Below are positions 8,772-19,300 of a DNA stretch of 64,000 nucleotides, in pieces; position 1 is the stretch's first letter, and every line of letters begins with the position of its first letter. The notes under the pieces are model-generated. The model was not told the DNA's origin, did not search any database, and saw nothing but the letters and a program-made list of their open reading frames with translations. The stretch is from Zeaxanthinibacter enoshimensis (GTDB lineage: Bacteria > Bacteroidota > Bacteroidia > Flavobacteriales > Flavobacteriaceae): positions 186,001 to 250,000 of the forward strand of contig NZ_SNYI01000001.1 of the NCBI RefSeq assembly GCF_004362865.1. The letters are read 5' to 3'. The position numbers and the translations under genes were made by a program.

Positions 8772-9317
8772 TTAATTAATTACGGCACGACGAAATAAGT
8801 ATGCTGACACCAAATACAGGACAGCAAAAAATGCGCTTATTAAGAACACCCCTGAAACTCCCGGTGACCATGAGATTACCGGCGGTGGCCAAAGCAGGTA
8901 AGCCGCTACAGGAACAAGGACCTGGACCAATGCCGCAACTCCCATGGTTCTTGTCATGCCCAGGGCACTGAAACGACTGAAGAGTGATCCCAGTGCAGCG
9001 ACAATAAACACGACATTATATAATAGGTTAGCTTCCTGACCCTCGTTTCCGATTATGCCCACTGCGGCATTCACCCAGAATAATAAGAACAATCCAAGTA
9101 GACCAAGGCCAAAACCCATCTTGTAATACTTGTTGCCAGAGCTTCTGCCTACCCATTCATAAAGTATCCCCAGTACCGACAAAGCTGTCCCCATCAGGAT
9201 AAAATCCGAGAGGTCCCATCTCACTTCCGTGGTATACCGCATTGCCAATGCGGGAATCATCAGCAGGCACAGGATCACTGCACCCCAAATAAGTAAACGC
9301 TTAGCAACAATTTTCAT
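8772..9317 (-). CDS. Polytopic membrane protein of unknown function
   Basis: The product has 181 residues and about six predicted membrane helices: residues near 7-25, 40-54, 66-84, 98-112, 123-142 and 154-175. The N-terminus MKIVAKRLLIWGAVILCLL looks like a membrane anchor, not a cleaved signal. I see no catalytic motif. Conserved-looking polar residues are few, so the protein is probably structural or a small transporter-like module, but I make no functional claim. It stands alone, convergent with the response regulator, and its start is the only sensible ATG at 9317. Confidence 0.8.
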   Translation of the reverse strand: MKIVAKRLLIWGAVILCLLMIPALAMRYTTEVRWDLSDFILMGTALSVLGILYEWVGRSSGNKYYKMGFGLGLLGLFLLFWVNAAVGIIGNEGQEANLLYNVVFIVAALGSLFSRFSALGMTRTMGVAALVQVLVPVAAYLLWPPPVISWSPGVSGVFLISAFFAVLYLVSAYLFRRAVIN

Positions 9318-9862
9318 TCAATTCTTATAATAGTCCCGGAAAGGCAGCGTAAACTTCCCCCACTCCATATAATAGATCATGTTCTATTTTACTGCATTAC
9401 TAAAGTTAAAGAAATATTTACAGAATTATTGGATGGAGAACTCTCTCTTATTGGGAGGGTAGAACTGTCAAAAAACCCATCTAGTATTTACGGTGAAATT
9501 TGGGAAGGAAAAAGGTAGAAAATGGGAATGATGTAACCTTGTTATATTCCCTTCAATTTTTCACTCATCCGAGCAAAAATATTATATACACCCCTAATTT
9601 ACTGACACTTACAAAGGGCCAGATATTTGAAAAATTGCCGCAAAAGAACAACAAATTGACGTAAATACGGTAATACTGTAAGTTCTTCCAGTAATTGTGT
9701 AATGAATTTACGCCTTGTATATAAGACCTTTACATTATTGAATCAGGAGGTAGATGCAAGTCGAATTCCATCCGAGTAATCAGACCGAATTTAGTCCTTT
9801 TCTCCACCTGTTTCAGACGAAGATTCACAACTATTTAGTGTATCACAAAAAACCCATGTAAA
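9318..9862. other. AT-rich intergenic region upstream of AraC regulator
   Basis: About 545 bases between a leftward membrane protein gene and a rightward AraC-family gene. It is AT-rich and must hold both promoters. I found no hairpin terminator, RNA gene or convincing dyad. No frame in it has coding character. Confidence 0.4.
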
Positions 9863-10891
9863 ATGAATAATGTAGCTATATCTAATCCAATGTCAAGTAT
9901 CTTCAGTTTCTTCGAGGAGAACATGAATGGCACTCTTAACACCGAAGCCGGTGAATATAATTTAACTTTTAATAACGAAATAGGAAAAGGAAAACTTAAA
10001 GGTATTAAGCTTAACGGCCCAATATCTTTTATCGAGTTCGACGTAACCTTTAACCAGGATTTCGAGATCAGTACTGAGCCTAAAGATGCTCAATCCCTGT
10101 TCTTGGGATACTGCAGCCAGGGTAGTCTTCGTTTTGGATTTGAAGGCGCTAAAACCTCCGGAGTCGTTGAGACTTACCAGACAGCTATTTTAAATAGCGA
10201 AGAGGATAAAAGCCTGATGCTGAAATTCAACAAGCAGACAGAAACAAAGATCTCCCTGATCATGGTCGATAAAGTAGTTCCACCAATGTACAGTGATCAA
10301 GGTGAAAGCCTGAGCAATAAACTGGTTCAGCTTTTCAAAGGTTCTGAAGAAGGAAAGGATTTCCTGTATATCGGTTCCTATAATATCCGTATTGCAGAGC
10401 AGATCGAAAGACTGAATAATATTGAAGCAGAAGGAGTTGTCAGAAAAGTAATGACTGAAGGAATCCTTCATGTTATCCTGGCTATGGAGCTTCAGCAACA
10501 CGCCAGCGATGAGCACCAGAGAGAACACCCAATGGGATCGCTGACCACAAGGGAAATGAAATTGGTAAAGAAGATATCGGATTCTATCAAGAAAAGCCCG
10601 GAATACCCTTATTCAATTTCCAGCCTTTGCCAGGAAAATGCTTTATCTCCTGCAAAACTTCAGGAAGGATTTAAATTACTGCACGGTACAACTGTGGGTG
10701 ATTACATCAAGAACCTGAGGGTTGAGAAAGCTGAAGAACTGATCAGAACCACTGATCTGAATATCTCTGAAGTAGTATACTCTGTGGGACTAAGCAGCCG
10801 CAGTTACTTTTCTAAAATTTTCAAGAAAAGATATAAGTGTAGTCCAAAAAATTATCAGAGCCACCAGGTACCGGTATTTGCTACCGCCTGA
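9863..10891 (+). CDS. AraC-family transcriptional regulator
   Basis: This 342-residue regulator has an N-terminal ligand or dimer domain of about 210 residues and a C-terminal AraC-type DNA-binding domain. The first helix-turn-helix covers YSISSLCQENALSPAKLQEG, and the second ISEVVYSVGLSSRSYFSKIF followed by KKRYKCSPKNY. The overall plan resembles the PchR-like regulators common in Bacteroidota. It is single-cistron: a strong terminator follows at 10923, and a SusC/SusD operon begins 316 bases downstream in the same direction. Control of that operon is a reasonable guess from position. The start ATG at 9863 is preceded by an AT-rich leader with no better upstream start. Confidence 0.92.
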   Translation: MNNVAISNPMSSIFSFFEENMNGTLNTEAGEYNLTFNNEIGKGKLKGIKLNGPISFIEFDVTFNQDFEISTEPKDAQSLFLGYCSQGSLRFGFEGAKTSGVVETYQTAILNSEEDKSLMLKFNKQTETKISLIMVDKVVPPMYSDQGESLSNKLVQLFKGSEEGKDFLYIGSYNIRIAEQIERLNNIEAEGVVRKVMTEGILHVILAMELQQHASDEHQREHPMGSLTTREMKLVKKISDSIKKSPEYPYSISSLCQENALSPAKLQEGFKLLHGTTVGDYIKNLRVEKAEELIRTTDLNISEVVYSVGLSSRSYFSKIFKKRYKCSPKNYQSHQVPVFATA

Positions 10892-10922
10892 TAGAAAAAT
10901 AACATTCTGCACTCGCTCAAGG

Positions 10923-10958
10923 AAAGGCCCGACTGATGAAAATTGGTTGGGCTTTTTT
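10923..10958 (+). terminator. Rho-independent terminator after AraC gene
   Basis: AAAGGCCCGAC pairs with GTTGGGCTTTT (11 pairs including G-T pairs), followed by a run of T. It ends the AraC transcript and separates it from the SusC operon. Confidence 0.85.
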
Positions 10959-11057
10959 ATTGTCCCCTACCGGACCTCGCCCTCATATATATCTCCCGGC
11001 AATTTCCATCCCTCCTCATTTTTTGTTCCGGACAGGGGCTGATACCTCCCTCGTACA

Positions 11058-11077
11058 ATCAAATTCATGAATTTGAT
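11058..11077. promoter_or_regulatory. Perfect 20-bp palindrome upstream of susC-like gene
   Basis: ATCAAATTCATGAATTTGAT is a perfect 20-bp dyad with no loop, 130 bases before the SusC start codon. Its central 14 bases recur at 19695-19708, exactly at the end of the same operon. A perfect dyad of this length is expected well under once in a window of this size. It is a candidate operator for a dimeric regulator. The gap from 10892 to 11206 otherwise holds only the AraC terminator and the SusC leader. Confidence 0.5.
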
Positions 11078-11206
11078 CACCCTTTATCCGGTTCGATTTA
11101 CTTATTGCTCACAATTCAGATAATTTGGTTGAGATTACGGTTTTATCAGAATCACCCGTGATCCTCCTCAGAAAAAAAACCATTAAATAACTATAAACCG
11201 GATTTT

Positions 11207-14200
11207 ATGAAGCTTTCGCACCTCAAATTCCTTTTGTTGGCGAGCCTGTTCTCCGTAGCAGGATCCGTCAGCGCGCAAACTATTTCGGGTACCGTCTCTG
11301 ATCCATCAGGACCACTCCCTGGCGCCAATGTCATTGAAAAAGGTACCACCAACGGTACCCAGACCGATTTTGACGGTAATTACCAGTTAGATCTGAATGA
11401 CCCCAACGCTACCATCGTCTTCAGTTATATCGGTTTTACGACAAAAGAAGAAGCTGTAAATGGCAGATCAGTAATCAATATAACACTCCAGGAGGATGCC
11501 AGCCAGTTAGATGAAGTGGTTGTCACAGGATACGGCACCCAGTCTAAAAGAGATGTGACCGGGTCTGTTGCCATCGTAGATTCTGAAGACCTGCTAGCGG
11601 TTCCCGCCACTACCTTTGCACAGCAATTACAGGGTAGGGCTGCAGGTATCGGGATCGTCAATGATGCAACTCCGGGTGGTGAGGCCACTGTAAGGATCCG
11701 TGGTTTTGGTACCATCGGGAACAATAACCCTCTTTATATTATTGATGGAGTCCCGTCCGAGTCCCAGTCGAATTTAAACCCGAATGATATTGAATCCCTA
11801 CAGGTCCTGAAAGACGCATCCGCTGCTTCTATCTATGGATCCAGGGCTGCGAACGGAGTGATCATCATCACCACCAAGAAAGGAAAGATGGGGAAACCGA
11901 CGATCAGTTATAATACTTTTTACGGAATACAATCTCCTTCGGAGGATATAGACGTTCTTAATGCTGAGGAACTGGGTACTTATCTTTACCTCGCGGATCT
12001 GTACGCCGGGAAAACACCCAGTCATGGGCAATATACTTTTGGACCCAATGGAGAAGTGACCATCCCCGATTATGTATTCCCAAGTGGAGCCATGGAAGGT
12101 GACCCCGGAACCGATCCTAGCCTGTATGCCCTGGAACCAGGAAATATTTACGCCATTACCCGCGCAGCAGATACTTACTGGTGGGATGAAGTTACCAGGT
12201 CTGCACCGATCGTCAGTCACCAGGTTTCGGCCTCGGGAGCTAATGAGAGCGCACGATATGCTTTTAACCTGGGGTACTTTTCACAGGATGCAATTACAAA
12301 ATTTGTGAGCTACGACCGGGTTTCACTCCGGGCAAACACTGAATTCCGGGCTTTGGATAATCGCCTGACCGTAGGAGAGAATTTCACCGTTTCTTTTGAT
12401 AACCGGAAAGGGGGATTTGGAAATAATGAAGAGCAGAACGCTGTCTCAGGTTCCTATAAACACCACCCATTATTACCGGTCTATGATATAGCAGGTAATT
12501 TTGCAGGGAGCCGTGGAGCAAACCTGGGTAATAACTTTAACCCCTTTGCAGTACTGTCCAGGGCCCAGGATAACCGTCGATACCGCCTGCGTACCTTTGG
12601 AAATGTATACACCTCTTACGATATCCTGCCGGAGCTCCAGGTAAAGACTAGTTTTGGTATTGATGCCAATATTCAGCGCCAAAGACAATTAGGCAGACCT
12701 CAGCCAGAATATGTTGAAGGTAACTTCATCAACAGTTCTACCGCCAGGGAAGCATATGAATACCAGTGGGTGTGGAACAGTGTTTTGAGCTATAGCAAAA
12801 CCTTTAAGGAACTGCATAAATTTGATGCCTATGTAGGTGTTGAAGCTATACAACAGTTTGGTGAGGTATTCGGGGCAAGCAGGCAGCGTTTCGCTTTTGA
12901 AACTACGGACATCCTGAGTTACCTTGACCTGGGTGATGCTACTACCGCCTCTAACTACGGGAGTGTTTTTAAAGATTATACCCTGTTCTCTGAATTTGGA
13001 AAACTGAACTACAGTTATGACAACAGGTACCTCGCACAGTTTATATTGAGGAATGATGCCTCCTCCCGCTTCCTTGCCGCTTCCCAGAATGCAATTTTCC
13101 CCGCTTTCAGTTTAGGTTGGAGGATCTCTGATGAGAATTTCTTCCAGGAGACCTTCCCCTTTATAGACAATGCTATGCTACGTTATGGCTGGGGAATGAC
13201 AGGAAACCAGGCCATCGGGGACTACAATGCCTATACCACTTACCGTTCCAATATCTTCAATGCGGGTTATCCTATAGATGGTTCGGCCGGCTCACCTACT
13301 ATCGGGTTTGACGTTCAGAGTTTCGGAAACCCCAATGCACAATGGGAAACCACTACATCCAATAATATTGGATTAGATCTGGCTATGTTTGACAACAAGG
13401 TGAACTTTGCACTGGACTTGTGGAACAGGGTGACCACCGATATGTTATTCAGGGTGCCTATCACTTTTTCTGCAGGAGATGCAGCTGCGCCTTCCTTTAA
13501 CGTGGGACAAATGACCAATAAGGGAATCGACCTTAACCTGACATTCGCTGATAAAAAAGGAGATTTCGGGTATAGCATCAACGGAAACCTCTCGGCATAC
13601 AAGAATACAGTAGACAGGCTGGATGAGAGTGCAGACACTCGTTTCTTCGGGTATTCATCCCGGGTTCCTGCGCTTACGGTCTCCCAGGCCGGTTCGCCGA
13701 TATCCTCTTTTTACGGGTTTAAGACCGTGGGAATATTTCAATCCCAGGCCGAAGCTGATGCCTGGCCTACCTATGGAGCCTATAATGCCCCCGGTAAATT
13801 CAAGGTAGCTGATATCAACGGGGACGGTGTTATCGATGACGGGGACAGAACAATAATCGGAAGCCCGCACCCGGATTTCACTTATGGAATCAGTGTGGAT
13901 CTAACTTACAAGAACCTTAGTCTTAATATCTTCGGAAATGGCTCTGAAGGCAATGATATCTATAACTATGTACGTTATTTTGCCGATTTCAATACCTTCC
14001 AGGGCAACAGGTCTAGCAGGGCACTTTACGAGGCATGGCAACCCAGCAACCCTACCGCTCCGCAGAGCGAATGGGTAGCGGCTAATCCCAATGCCACTGC
14101 ACCCATCATGGATGCCAATGACCAGGTAAGTAGCCGGCCTTCTTCATATTTTATAGAAGACGGAAGTTATTTCAGGATAAAAAATGTTCAGTTAACCTAT

Positions 14201-14410
14201 AATTTCACAGAAGATATACTGTCTAAATTAGGGCTTGCAACTGCACAATTATACGTACAGGGACAGAACCTGCACACATTTACAAAATACAGCGGGTTGA
14301 ACCCCGAGATACAGGCAGGCACAGAAAGTGACCCGACCCTCGGTTTTGACGGAGGATATATGCCGGTAGCCAGAACCATCACCCTTGGCTTTAATGTATC
14401 CTTTAAATAA
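11207..14410 (+). CDS. SusC/RagA-type TonB-dependent outer membrane transporter
   Basis: This 1067-residue protein is the outer membrane channel of a SusC/SusD nutrient uptake pair. A signal peptide of about 23 residues ends at VSAQ. It is followed by a carboxypeptidase-regulatory-like domain (TISGTVSDPSGPLPGANV to about residue 100), the plug domain (GYGTQSKRDVTGSV, IRGFGTIGNNNPLYIIDGVP, IYGSRAANGVIIITTKKG) and a long beta-barrel ending in TLGFNVSFK. The terminal phenylalanine-lysine and the IDGVP block are typical of the family. The SusD gene follows after 33 bases. The substrate is not visible: no glycoside hydrolase or peptidase is in the operon, only the FG-GAP/ASPIC lipoprotein. Confidence 0.96.
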   Translation: MKLSHLKFLLLASLFSVAGSVSAQTISGTVSDPSGPLPGANVIEKGTTNGTQTDFDGNYQLDLNDPNATIVFSYIGFTTKEEAVNGRSVINITLQEDASQLDEVVVTGYGTQSKRDVTGSVAIVDSEDLLAVPATTFAQQLQGRAAGIGIVNDATPGGEATVRIRGFGTIGNNNPLYIIDGVPSESQSNLNPNDIESLQVLKDASAASIYGSRAANGVIIITTKKGKMGKPTISYNTFYGIQSPSEDIDVLNAEELGTYLYLADLYAGKTPSHGQYTFGPNGEVTIPDYVFPSGAMEGDPGTDPSLYALEPGNIYAITRAADTYWWDEVTRSAPIVSHQVSASGANESARYAFNLGYFSQDAITKFVSYDRVSLRANTEFRALDNRLTVGENFTVSFDNRKGGFGNNEEQNAVSGSYKHHPLLPVYDIAGNFAGSRGANLGNNFNPFAVLSRAQDNRRYRLRTFGNVYTSYDILPELQVKTSFGIDANIQRQRQLGRPQPEYVEGNFINSSTAREAYEYQWVWNSVLSYSKTFKELHKFDAYVGVEAIQQFGEVFGASRQRFAFETTDILSYLDLGDATTASNYGSVFKDYTLFSEFGKLNYSYDNRYLAQFILRNDASSRFLAASQNAIFPAFSLGWRISDENFFQETFPFIDNAMLRYGWGMTGNQAIGDYNAYTTYRSNIFNAGYPIDGSAGSPTIGFDVQSFGNPNAQWETTTSNNIGLDLAMFDNKVNFALDLWNRVTTDMLFRVPITFSAGDAAAPSFNVGQMTNKGIDLNLTFADKKGDFGYSINGNLSAYKNTVDRLDESADTRFFGYSSRVPALTVSQAGSPISSFYGFKTVGIFQSQAEADAWPTYGAYNAPGKFKVADINGDGVIDDGDRTIIGSPHPDFTYGISVDLTYKNLSLNIFGNGSEGNDIYNYVRYFADFNTFQGNRSSRALYEAWQPSNPTAPQSEWVAANPNATAPIMDANDQVSSRPSSYFIEDGSYFRIKNVQLTYNFTEDILSKLGLATAQLYVQGQNLHTFTKYSGLNPEIQAGTESDPTLGFDGGYMPVARTITLGFNVSFK

Positions 14411-14443
14411 TTTTAAAAAAAAACGCATCAGATACTTGATATT

Positions 14444-16183
14444 ATGAAAAGAATTAAAACAATAATTTCGGTTTTTGCCTCCCTGGGATTCCTTGCCCTG
14501 GGATGTAACGATGAGTTCCTGACAAGGGAACCACAAGGCCAGTTCAGTACCAATAGTCTTAACAGTGAAGAAGGTATTGAGGGAATACTTATTGGTGCTT
14601 ATAAAATGTTGAACGGTCTGGGTCTGGACGGACAGGCTCCCTGGAACAATGATGTGCAGAACTGGGTTTTCGGGGGAATTCCCTCTGATGACGCCCTTAA
14701 AGGCACAGATGCCGGGGATCAACCGGAACAGTCTTTCATAGAGGCCTATGATTTCCAATCTTTCAACGGGCATATCACGAATAAATGGAGAGGTCTTTAT
14801 AAAGGGGTAGCCAGGACCAACGATGTCATTACATCCCTGGAGAATGCTGAGTCTATCAGTGAAGACAGAAAGATACAGATCAACGCCGAAGCGCGTTTCT
14901 TAAGAGGGTTCTTTCATTTTGAAGCACGGAAGATGTGGAGAATGCCTCCCTATATCGGCGATGATGTCTACGACATTAACGATGTTGAAAGCACGAAAGT
15001 TCCTAACGACAGGGAGATCTGGCCGTTGATCGAAGCAGATTTTGCCGCCGCCGCAGATGTTCTGCCCGATAGCCAGACCGACCTGGGAAGACCTACCAGA
15101 TGGGCAGCCCTGGCCTTCCTGGCCAAAGCGAAAATGTACCAGGGTTGGAGTTCTGACGGAGCTGCCAATATCAGCAAATTACAAGAAGCAAAGGCTATAT
15201 TGGATGAGATCGTAAACTCGGGCCAGTTTATGCTGGTAGACGATTTTGAAGAAAACTTCCTGGTTGCAACGAGGAATAATGCTGAATCTATATTTGAGAT
15301 CCAGTATGCCATAAGCAGTTCTAATGACCAGGCTTCTAACCAGGGAATTGGCCTGGCACACCCTTATACTGATCCATGGGGATGCTGCGGCTTCTACCAG
15401 GTGTCACAGAACCTTGTAAACGCCTATAAGACAGAGAATGGATTACCCCAACTGGATAATTTTGATGCCAATGATGTGACCTGGGAAACCGAGTACACCG
15501 GGCCACTGGATCCCAGGCTGGACCATACCGTGGGCCGACCAGGAATTCTGTATAAAGGATTCAAGATCTACCAGACCGATTTTGTAAGGGACCTGTCTTA
15601 TGCCGGACCTTATTTCTCAAAAAAACATGTGGCAGAACCGGAGGCTTTCGGCGTCGGGGGATGGGGGAACCTGTCGGCCAACAATTACAGGATCATGCGG
15701 TACAGTATGATCTTACTGTGGCTTGCCGAAGCCGAAGTTGAACTCGGTAACCTGGAAAGGGCTCGTGAACTTGTAAACCAGATTAGGAGCAGGGCAGCTA
15801 ACCCGGTAGGATTTGTACCAAAAGCCATTCAGGGCGCGGACAGGAACGATTACACTATTGTTGAAGGAGAGGCCGCTGCGAACTACGATATAGCAACTTA
15901 CGACACCCCCTGGACAGACCAGGATATGGCCAGGAAGGCTGTACGATTTGAAAGCCGGTTAGAGTTCGCCATGGAAGGACACCGATTCTTTGACCTTCAG
16001 CGTTGGGGAGTTGCAGCTGAGGTTCTGAATGCGTACCTAGCCAGCGAATCCGAGCACCGCACTTACCTGGAAGGTAAGAGTTTCACCGCGAATAAGAACG
16101 AATATTATCCTATCCCTATTGAAGCGATAGATCGCTCTTACCTGAATGGTGAACCTACATTAACCCAGGACCCGGCATATTAA
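14444..16183 (+). CDS. SusD/RagB-type nutrient-binding outer membrane lipoprotein
   Basis: This 579-residue lipoprotein forms the lid of the SusC channel and binds the substrate at the cell surface. The signal peptide ends in a lipobox, LALGCNDEFL. Family features include EGIEGILIGAYKMLNG, an alpha-helical TPR-like body (INAEARFLRGFFHFEARKMW) and the C-terminal RFESRLEFAMEGHRFFDLQRWG and YYPIPIEAIDRS motifs. It lies 33 bases after the SusC gene and 174 bases before the FG-GAP lipoprotein. A terminator-like hairpin at 16243 sits in that gap and may reduce read-through to the third gene. Confidence 0.96.
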   Translation: MKRIKTIISVFASLGFLALGCNDEFLTREPQGQFSTNSLNSEEGIEGILIGAYKMLNGLGLDGQAPWNNDVQNWVFGGIPSDDALKGTDAGDQPEQSFIEAYDFQSFNGHITNKWRGLYKGVARTNDVITSLENAESISEDRKIQINAEARFLRGFFHFEARKMWRMPPYIGDDVYDINDVESTKVPNDREIWPLIEADFAAAADVLPDSQTDLGRPTRWAALAFLAKAKMYQGWSSDGAANISKLQEAKAILDEIVNSGQFMLVDDFEENFLVATRNNAESIFEIQYAISSSNDQASNQGIGLAHPYTDPWGCCGFYQVSQNLVNAYKTENGLPQLDNFDANDVTWETEYTGPLDPRLDHTVGRPGILYKGFKIYQTDFVRDLSYAGPYFSKKHVAEPEAFGVGGWGNLSANNYRIMRYSMILLWLAEAEVELGNLERARELVNQIRSRAANPVGFVPKAIQGADRNDYTIVEGEAAANYDIATYDTPWTDQDMARKAVRFESRLEFAMEGHRFFDLQRWGVAAEVLNAYLASESEHRTYLEGKSFTANKNEYYPIPIEAIDRSYLNGEPTLTQDPAY

Positions 16184-16242
16184 TAATAGCGGAGTGAATA
16201 TTTTTTGATTTAGTACAGGCTAAAAGCCTGAAGTAAACAGAT

Positions 16243-16292
16243 AAAGCCATGAGGGTCAAAATCTCCTCCATGGCTTTACTTTTTTTAAGGTG
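16243..16292 (+). terminator. Hairpin with T-tract after SusD gene
   Basis: AAAGCCATG pairs with CATGGCTTT and is extended by three more pairs after one mismatch. A run of seven T follows two bases later. It should terminate or attenuate transcription between the SusD gene and the FG-GAP lipoprotein gene, giving lower expression of the latter. Confidence 0.75.
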
Positions 16293-16357
16293 TTATCTTA
16301 TATTTGAGCAGCAAACCAGCATCCTCTACAACAACCAGATCAATTAATTACCCTCTT

Positions 16358-19300
16358 ATGAGAAAATTTAGCCCTTTATTTTTTCTAATCATCCTCCTAT
16401 GTTCTTGTGAGAGCGAACCGGAAACCCTCTTCAAATTGCACACGGCAGAGGAGACCGGTATTACTTTTAATAACAGGATCATTGAAACGGACAGCGCCAA
16501 TATCCTAACAGAAGAATATATCTTTAACGGGGGTGGTGTTGGTGTTGGTGATTTTGACAGCGATGGAATGCCCGACTTATTCTTTGCAGGAAATCAGGTC
16601 CCCAACCAACTGTACCTGAACAAGGGTAAATTCAAATTCAGGGATGTCTCAACTGAAGCAGGTATTACCGCCAAAGATCGCTGGAATACAGGGGTAACCG
16701 TGGTGGATATAAACACTGATGGAAAACCGGATATCTATGTATGCTCTGCAAGGGAACAAGGCGCGGGAAAAAGAGCCAACCTCCTGTTCCTGAACCAGGG
16801 AAATAATAAAGATGGTATCCCGGTATTCAAGGAATCAGCCGCAGATTACGGGATCGGTGATCCGGGGAATAGCATGGGTGCTGCTTTCTTTGATTATGAC
16901 AAGGACGGGGACCAGGATCTTTATGTCCTGAATAATGAACAAGTACATATCCTGCCAACCAATTACCGGGAAAAGATCACGGACGGAAGCGCCATCAGCA
17001 ACGACCGCCTATACCGAAATAACGGGGACGGAACCTTTACGGATGTCACCCTGGAGGCCGGGATCACCATCGAGGGCTTCGGCCTGGGAATTGCCGTAGC
17101 GGACCTGAATTATGATGGCTGGCCGGATATCTATATCACTAATGATTACCTCACAAATGACCTGTTGTATATCAACAATGGTGATGGCACGTTCCGCAAT
17201 GACATTAAAGACAGGATCCGGCATCAAAGCAAATTTTCCATGGGGTCTGATATTGCCGATTATGATAACGACGGGCTGCTGGATATAATCACCCTGGACA
17301 TGCTGGGTGAGACCAACAGCAGGATGAAAACCACTATCGGGAATAATCCCTACATCACCACGATTATGAACCGGAAGTGGGGCTACGAGGAACAATACAG
17401 CCGGAATATGCTACACAAGGGGAATGCTGCGGACCTGCCCTTCAGTGAAATCGGGCTTATGGCCGGAGTGGCCAGGACAGACTGGAGCTGGTCTCCCCTA
17501 TTTATGGATGTTGATAACGATGGCTACCGGGACCTTTTGATCACGAATGGGTTCCCAAGGGATATTACCGATAAGGATTTCGGTGATTTCCGCGTTGGGG
17601 TGAGCAGGTTCCTGAGCCCTCAAGACATCCTGGATTCCATTCCAATTGTCAAGATCCCCAATTATGCCTACAGGAATAAAGGAGACTGGACCTTTGAAGA
17701 CAGTGGGGAGAACTGGGGACTGAATGTTCCCTCGTTCTCGAATGGAGCTGTCTTTGCCGACCTGGACCAGGACGGTGACCTGGATTACGTGGTTAATAAC
17801 ATTAATGATACCGCTTTTGTATTCGAGAACCGCCTGGAGCAGCAGGCCGATCGTCCCAATTACCTGAAGGTACGCCTGGAAGGACCTGAGGGCAACCCTA
17901 TGGGAATAGGAGCCAAGCTTCGCCTTAAGGTCAGCGATAAGCTGGTACAATACCATGAACATCAGCTTACACGTGGCTATATGTCCTCTGTAGAAGAGAT
18001 GATCCATTTTGGCACCGGGCCTCACCAGCAACTGGACCAACTGGAAATCTGGTGGCCTGATGGTCGTTACGAGAAATTAGTGTCTTTGAAGGCCAACCAG
18101 ACCTTAGTCCTATCTTACCGTGATGCCGTTCCCGGTGAAAACGCCGGACCCGATCCATTCCGGGACCCTAAACCAATGCTGAGTGCAGTCTCAAAAGAGA
18201 ACGGGCTGGCATTTAAGCATCGCGAACAGGATATGATCGATTTTAACATCCAGCGAATTCTTCCCCATAAACTGACCCAGAACGGACCAGACATGACCTC
18301 CGGGGATATCAACGGGGATGGATTAGAAGATTTTATCATCGGCGGTTCTTCCGGTCACTCCCCCACCCTATTCTTTCAAAAATCAGATGGCAGTTTTGAA
18401 CAGCAGCTGCTATTCACCGATAAGAAAGATCTTGAATACGAAGTGGAGAGCATGGCTTTATTTGACCTGGACAACGACCAGGACCTGGACCTGTACCTGG
18501 TTTCCGGGAGTAACGAATTTGAAAGGAACAGCCAACATTATTCGGACCGTCTCTATATCAATGACGGAAACGGGAACTATAGCCCTGCCGGTAGCCGGAT
18601 GCCTGATGTCAATTCCAGCGGTTCCGTAGTCTCCGCCGCAGATTTTGACGGGGATGGATACACCGATCTCTTCGTGGGTGGTCGCACCCCGATTGGTAAA
18701 TATCCCATGCCGGATAAAAGTTTTCTTTTACGGAATAACAAGGGAAAACTGGAAGATGTGACCGCAGAAAAGGCACCTGGCCTTTCAGAGGTAGGTATGG
18801 TTACGGATGCAGTATGGGCCGATGTTGACGGAGATAAATACAGCGACCTGGTTGTTGTGGGGGAATTTATGGCCGTAACCATTTTCAGGAATAACGGGAG
18901 CACGCTGACCCCTCTGAAGGATACCGGTTTAGAGAACTACAAGGGATGGTGGCAATCTATAGCGACAGCCGATATTGATAATGATGGGGACCTGGATTTT
19001 ATCGTGGGTAACCTGGGGTCCAATAACTTTTACCAGCCCAGCGAGGAGCGACCGGTATCTGTCCTCGCGAAAGATTTTGACAATAATGGCAGTGTGGACC
19101 CTGTGATGTTCGCGTATTTTAAAAATGACAGAGGCGATTATGAATCCTTTCCTGTACATTTTTGGGGCGACCTGTATGGGCAGAGCCCACTGTTCCGGAG
19201 CAAATTCGACTTCTTTAAGGATTATGCGAAAGCAAACCAGGAAAACCTATTCAAACGACAGGAGTTAGAAGGTGCATTACACCTGACAGCGTCCACAGAT

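Noticed and set aside
9653-9665. AAATTGACGTAAA shared with 26933-26945, upstream of AraC and of tsdA
   Set aside because: A chance pair of 13-mers is expected many times in a window this size, and the two copies are in opposite orientation relative to their genes.
17009-18339. Leftward open frames opposite the FG-GAP gene
   Set aside because: Opposite a strong coding gene with no family motifs; the Asp/Gly-rich repeats of the real gene create them.
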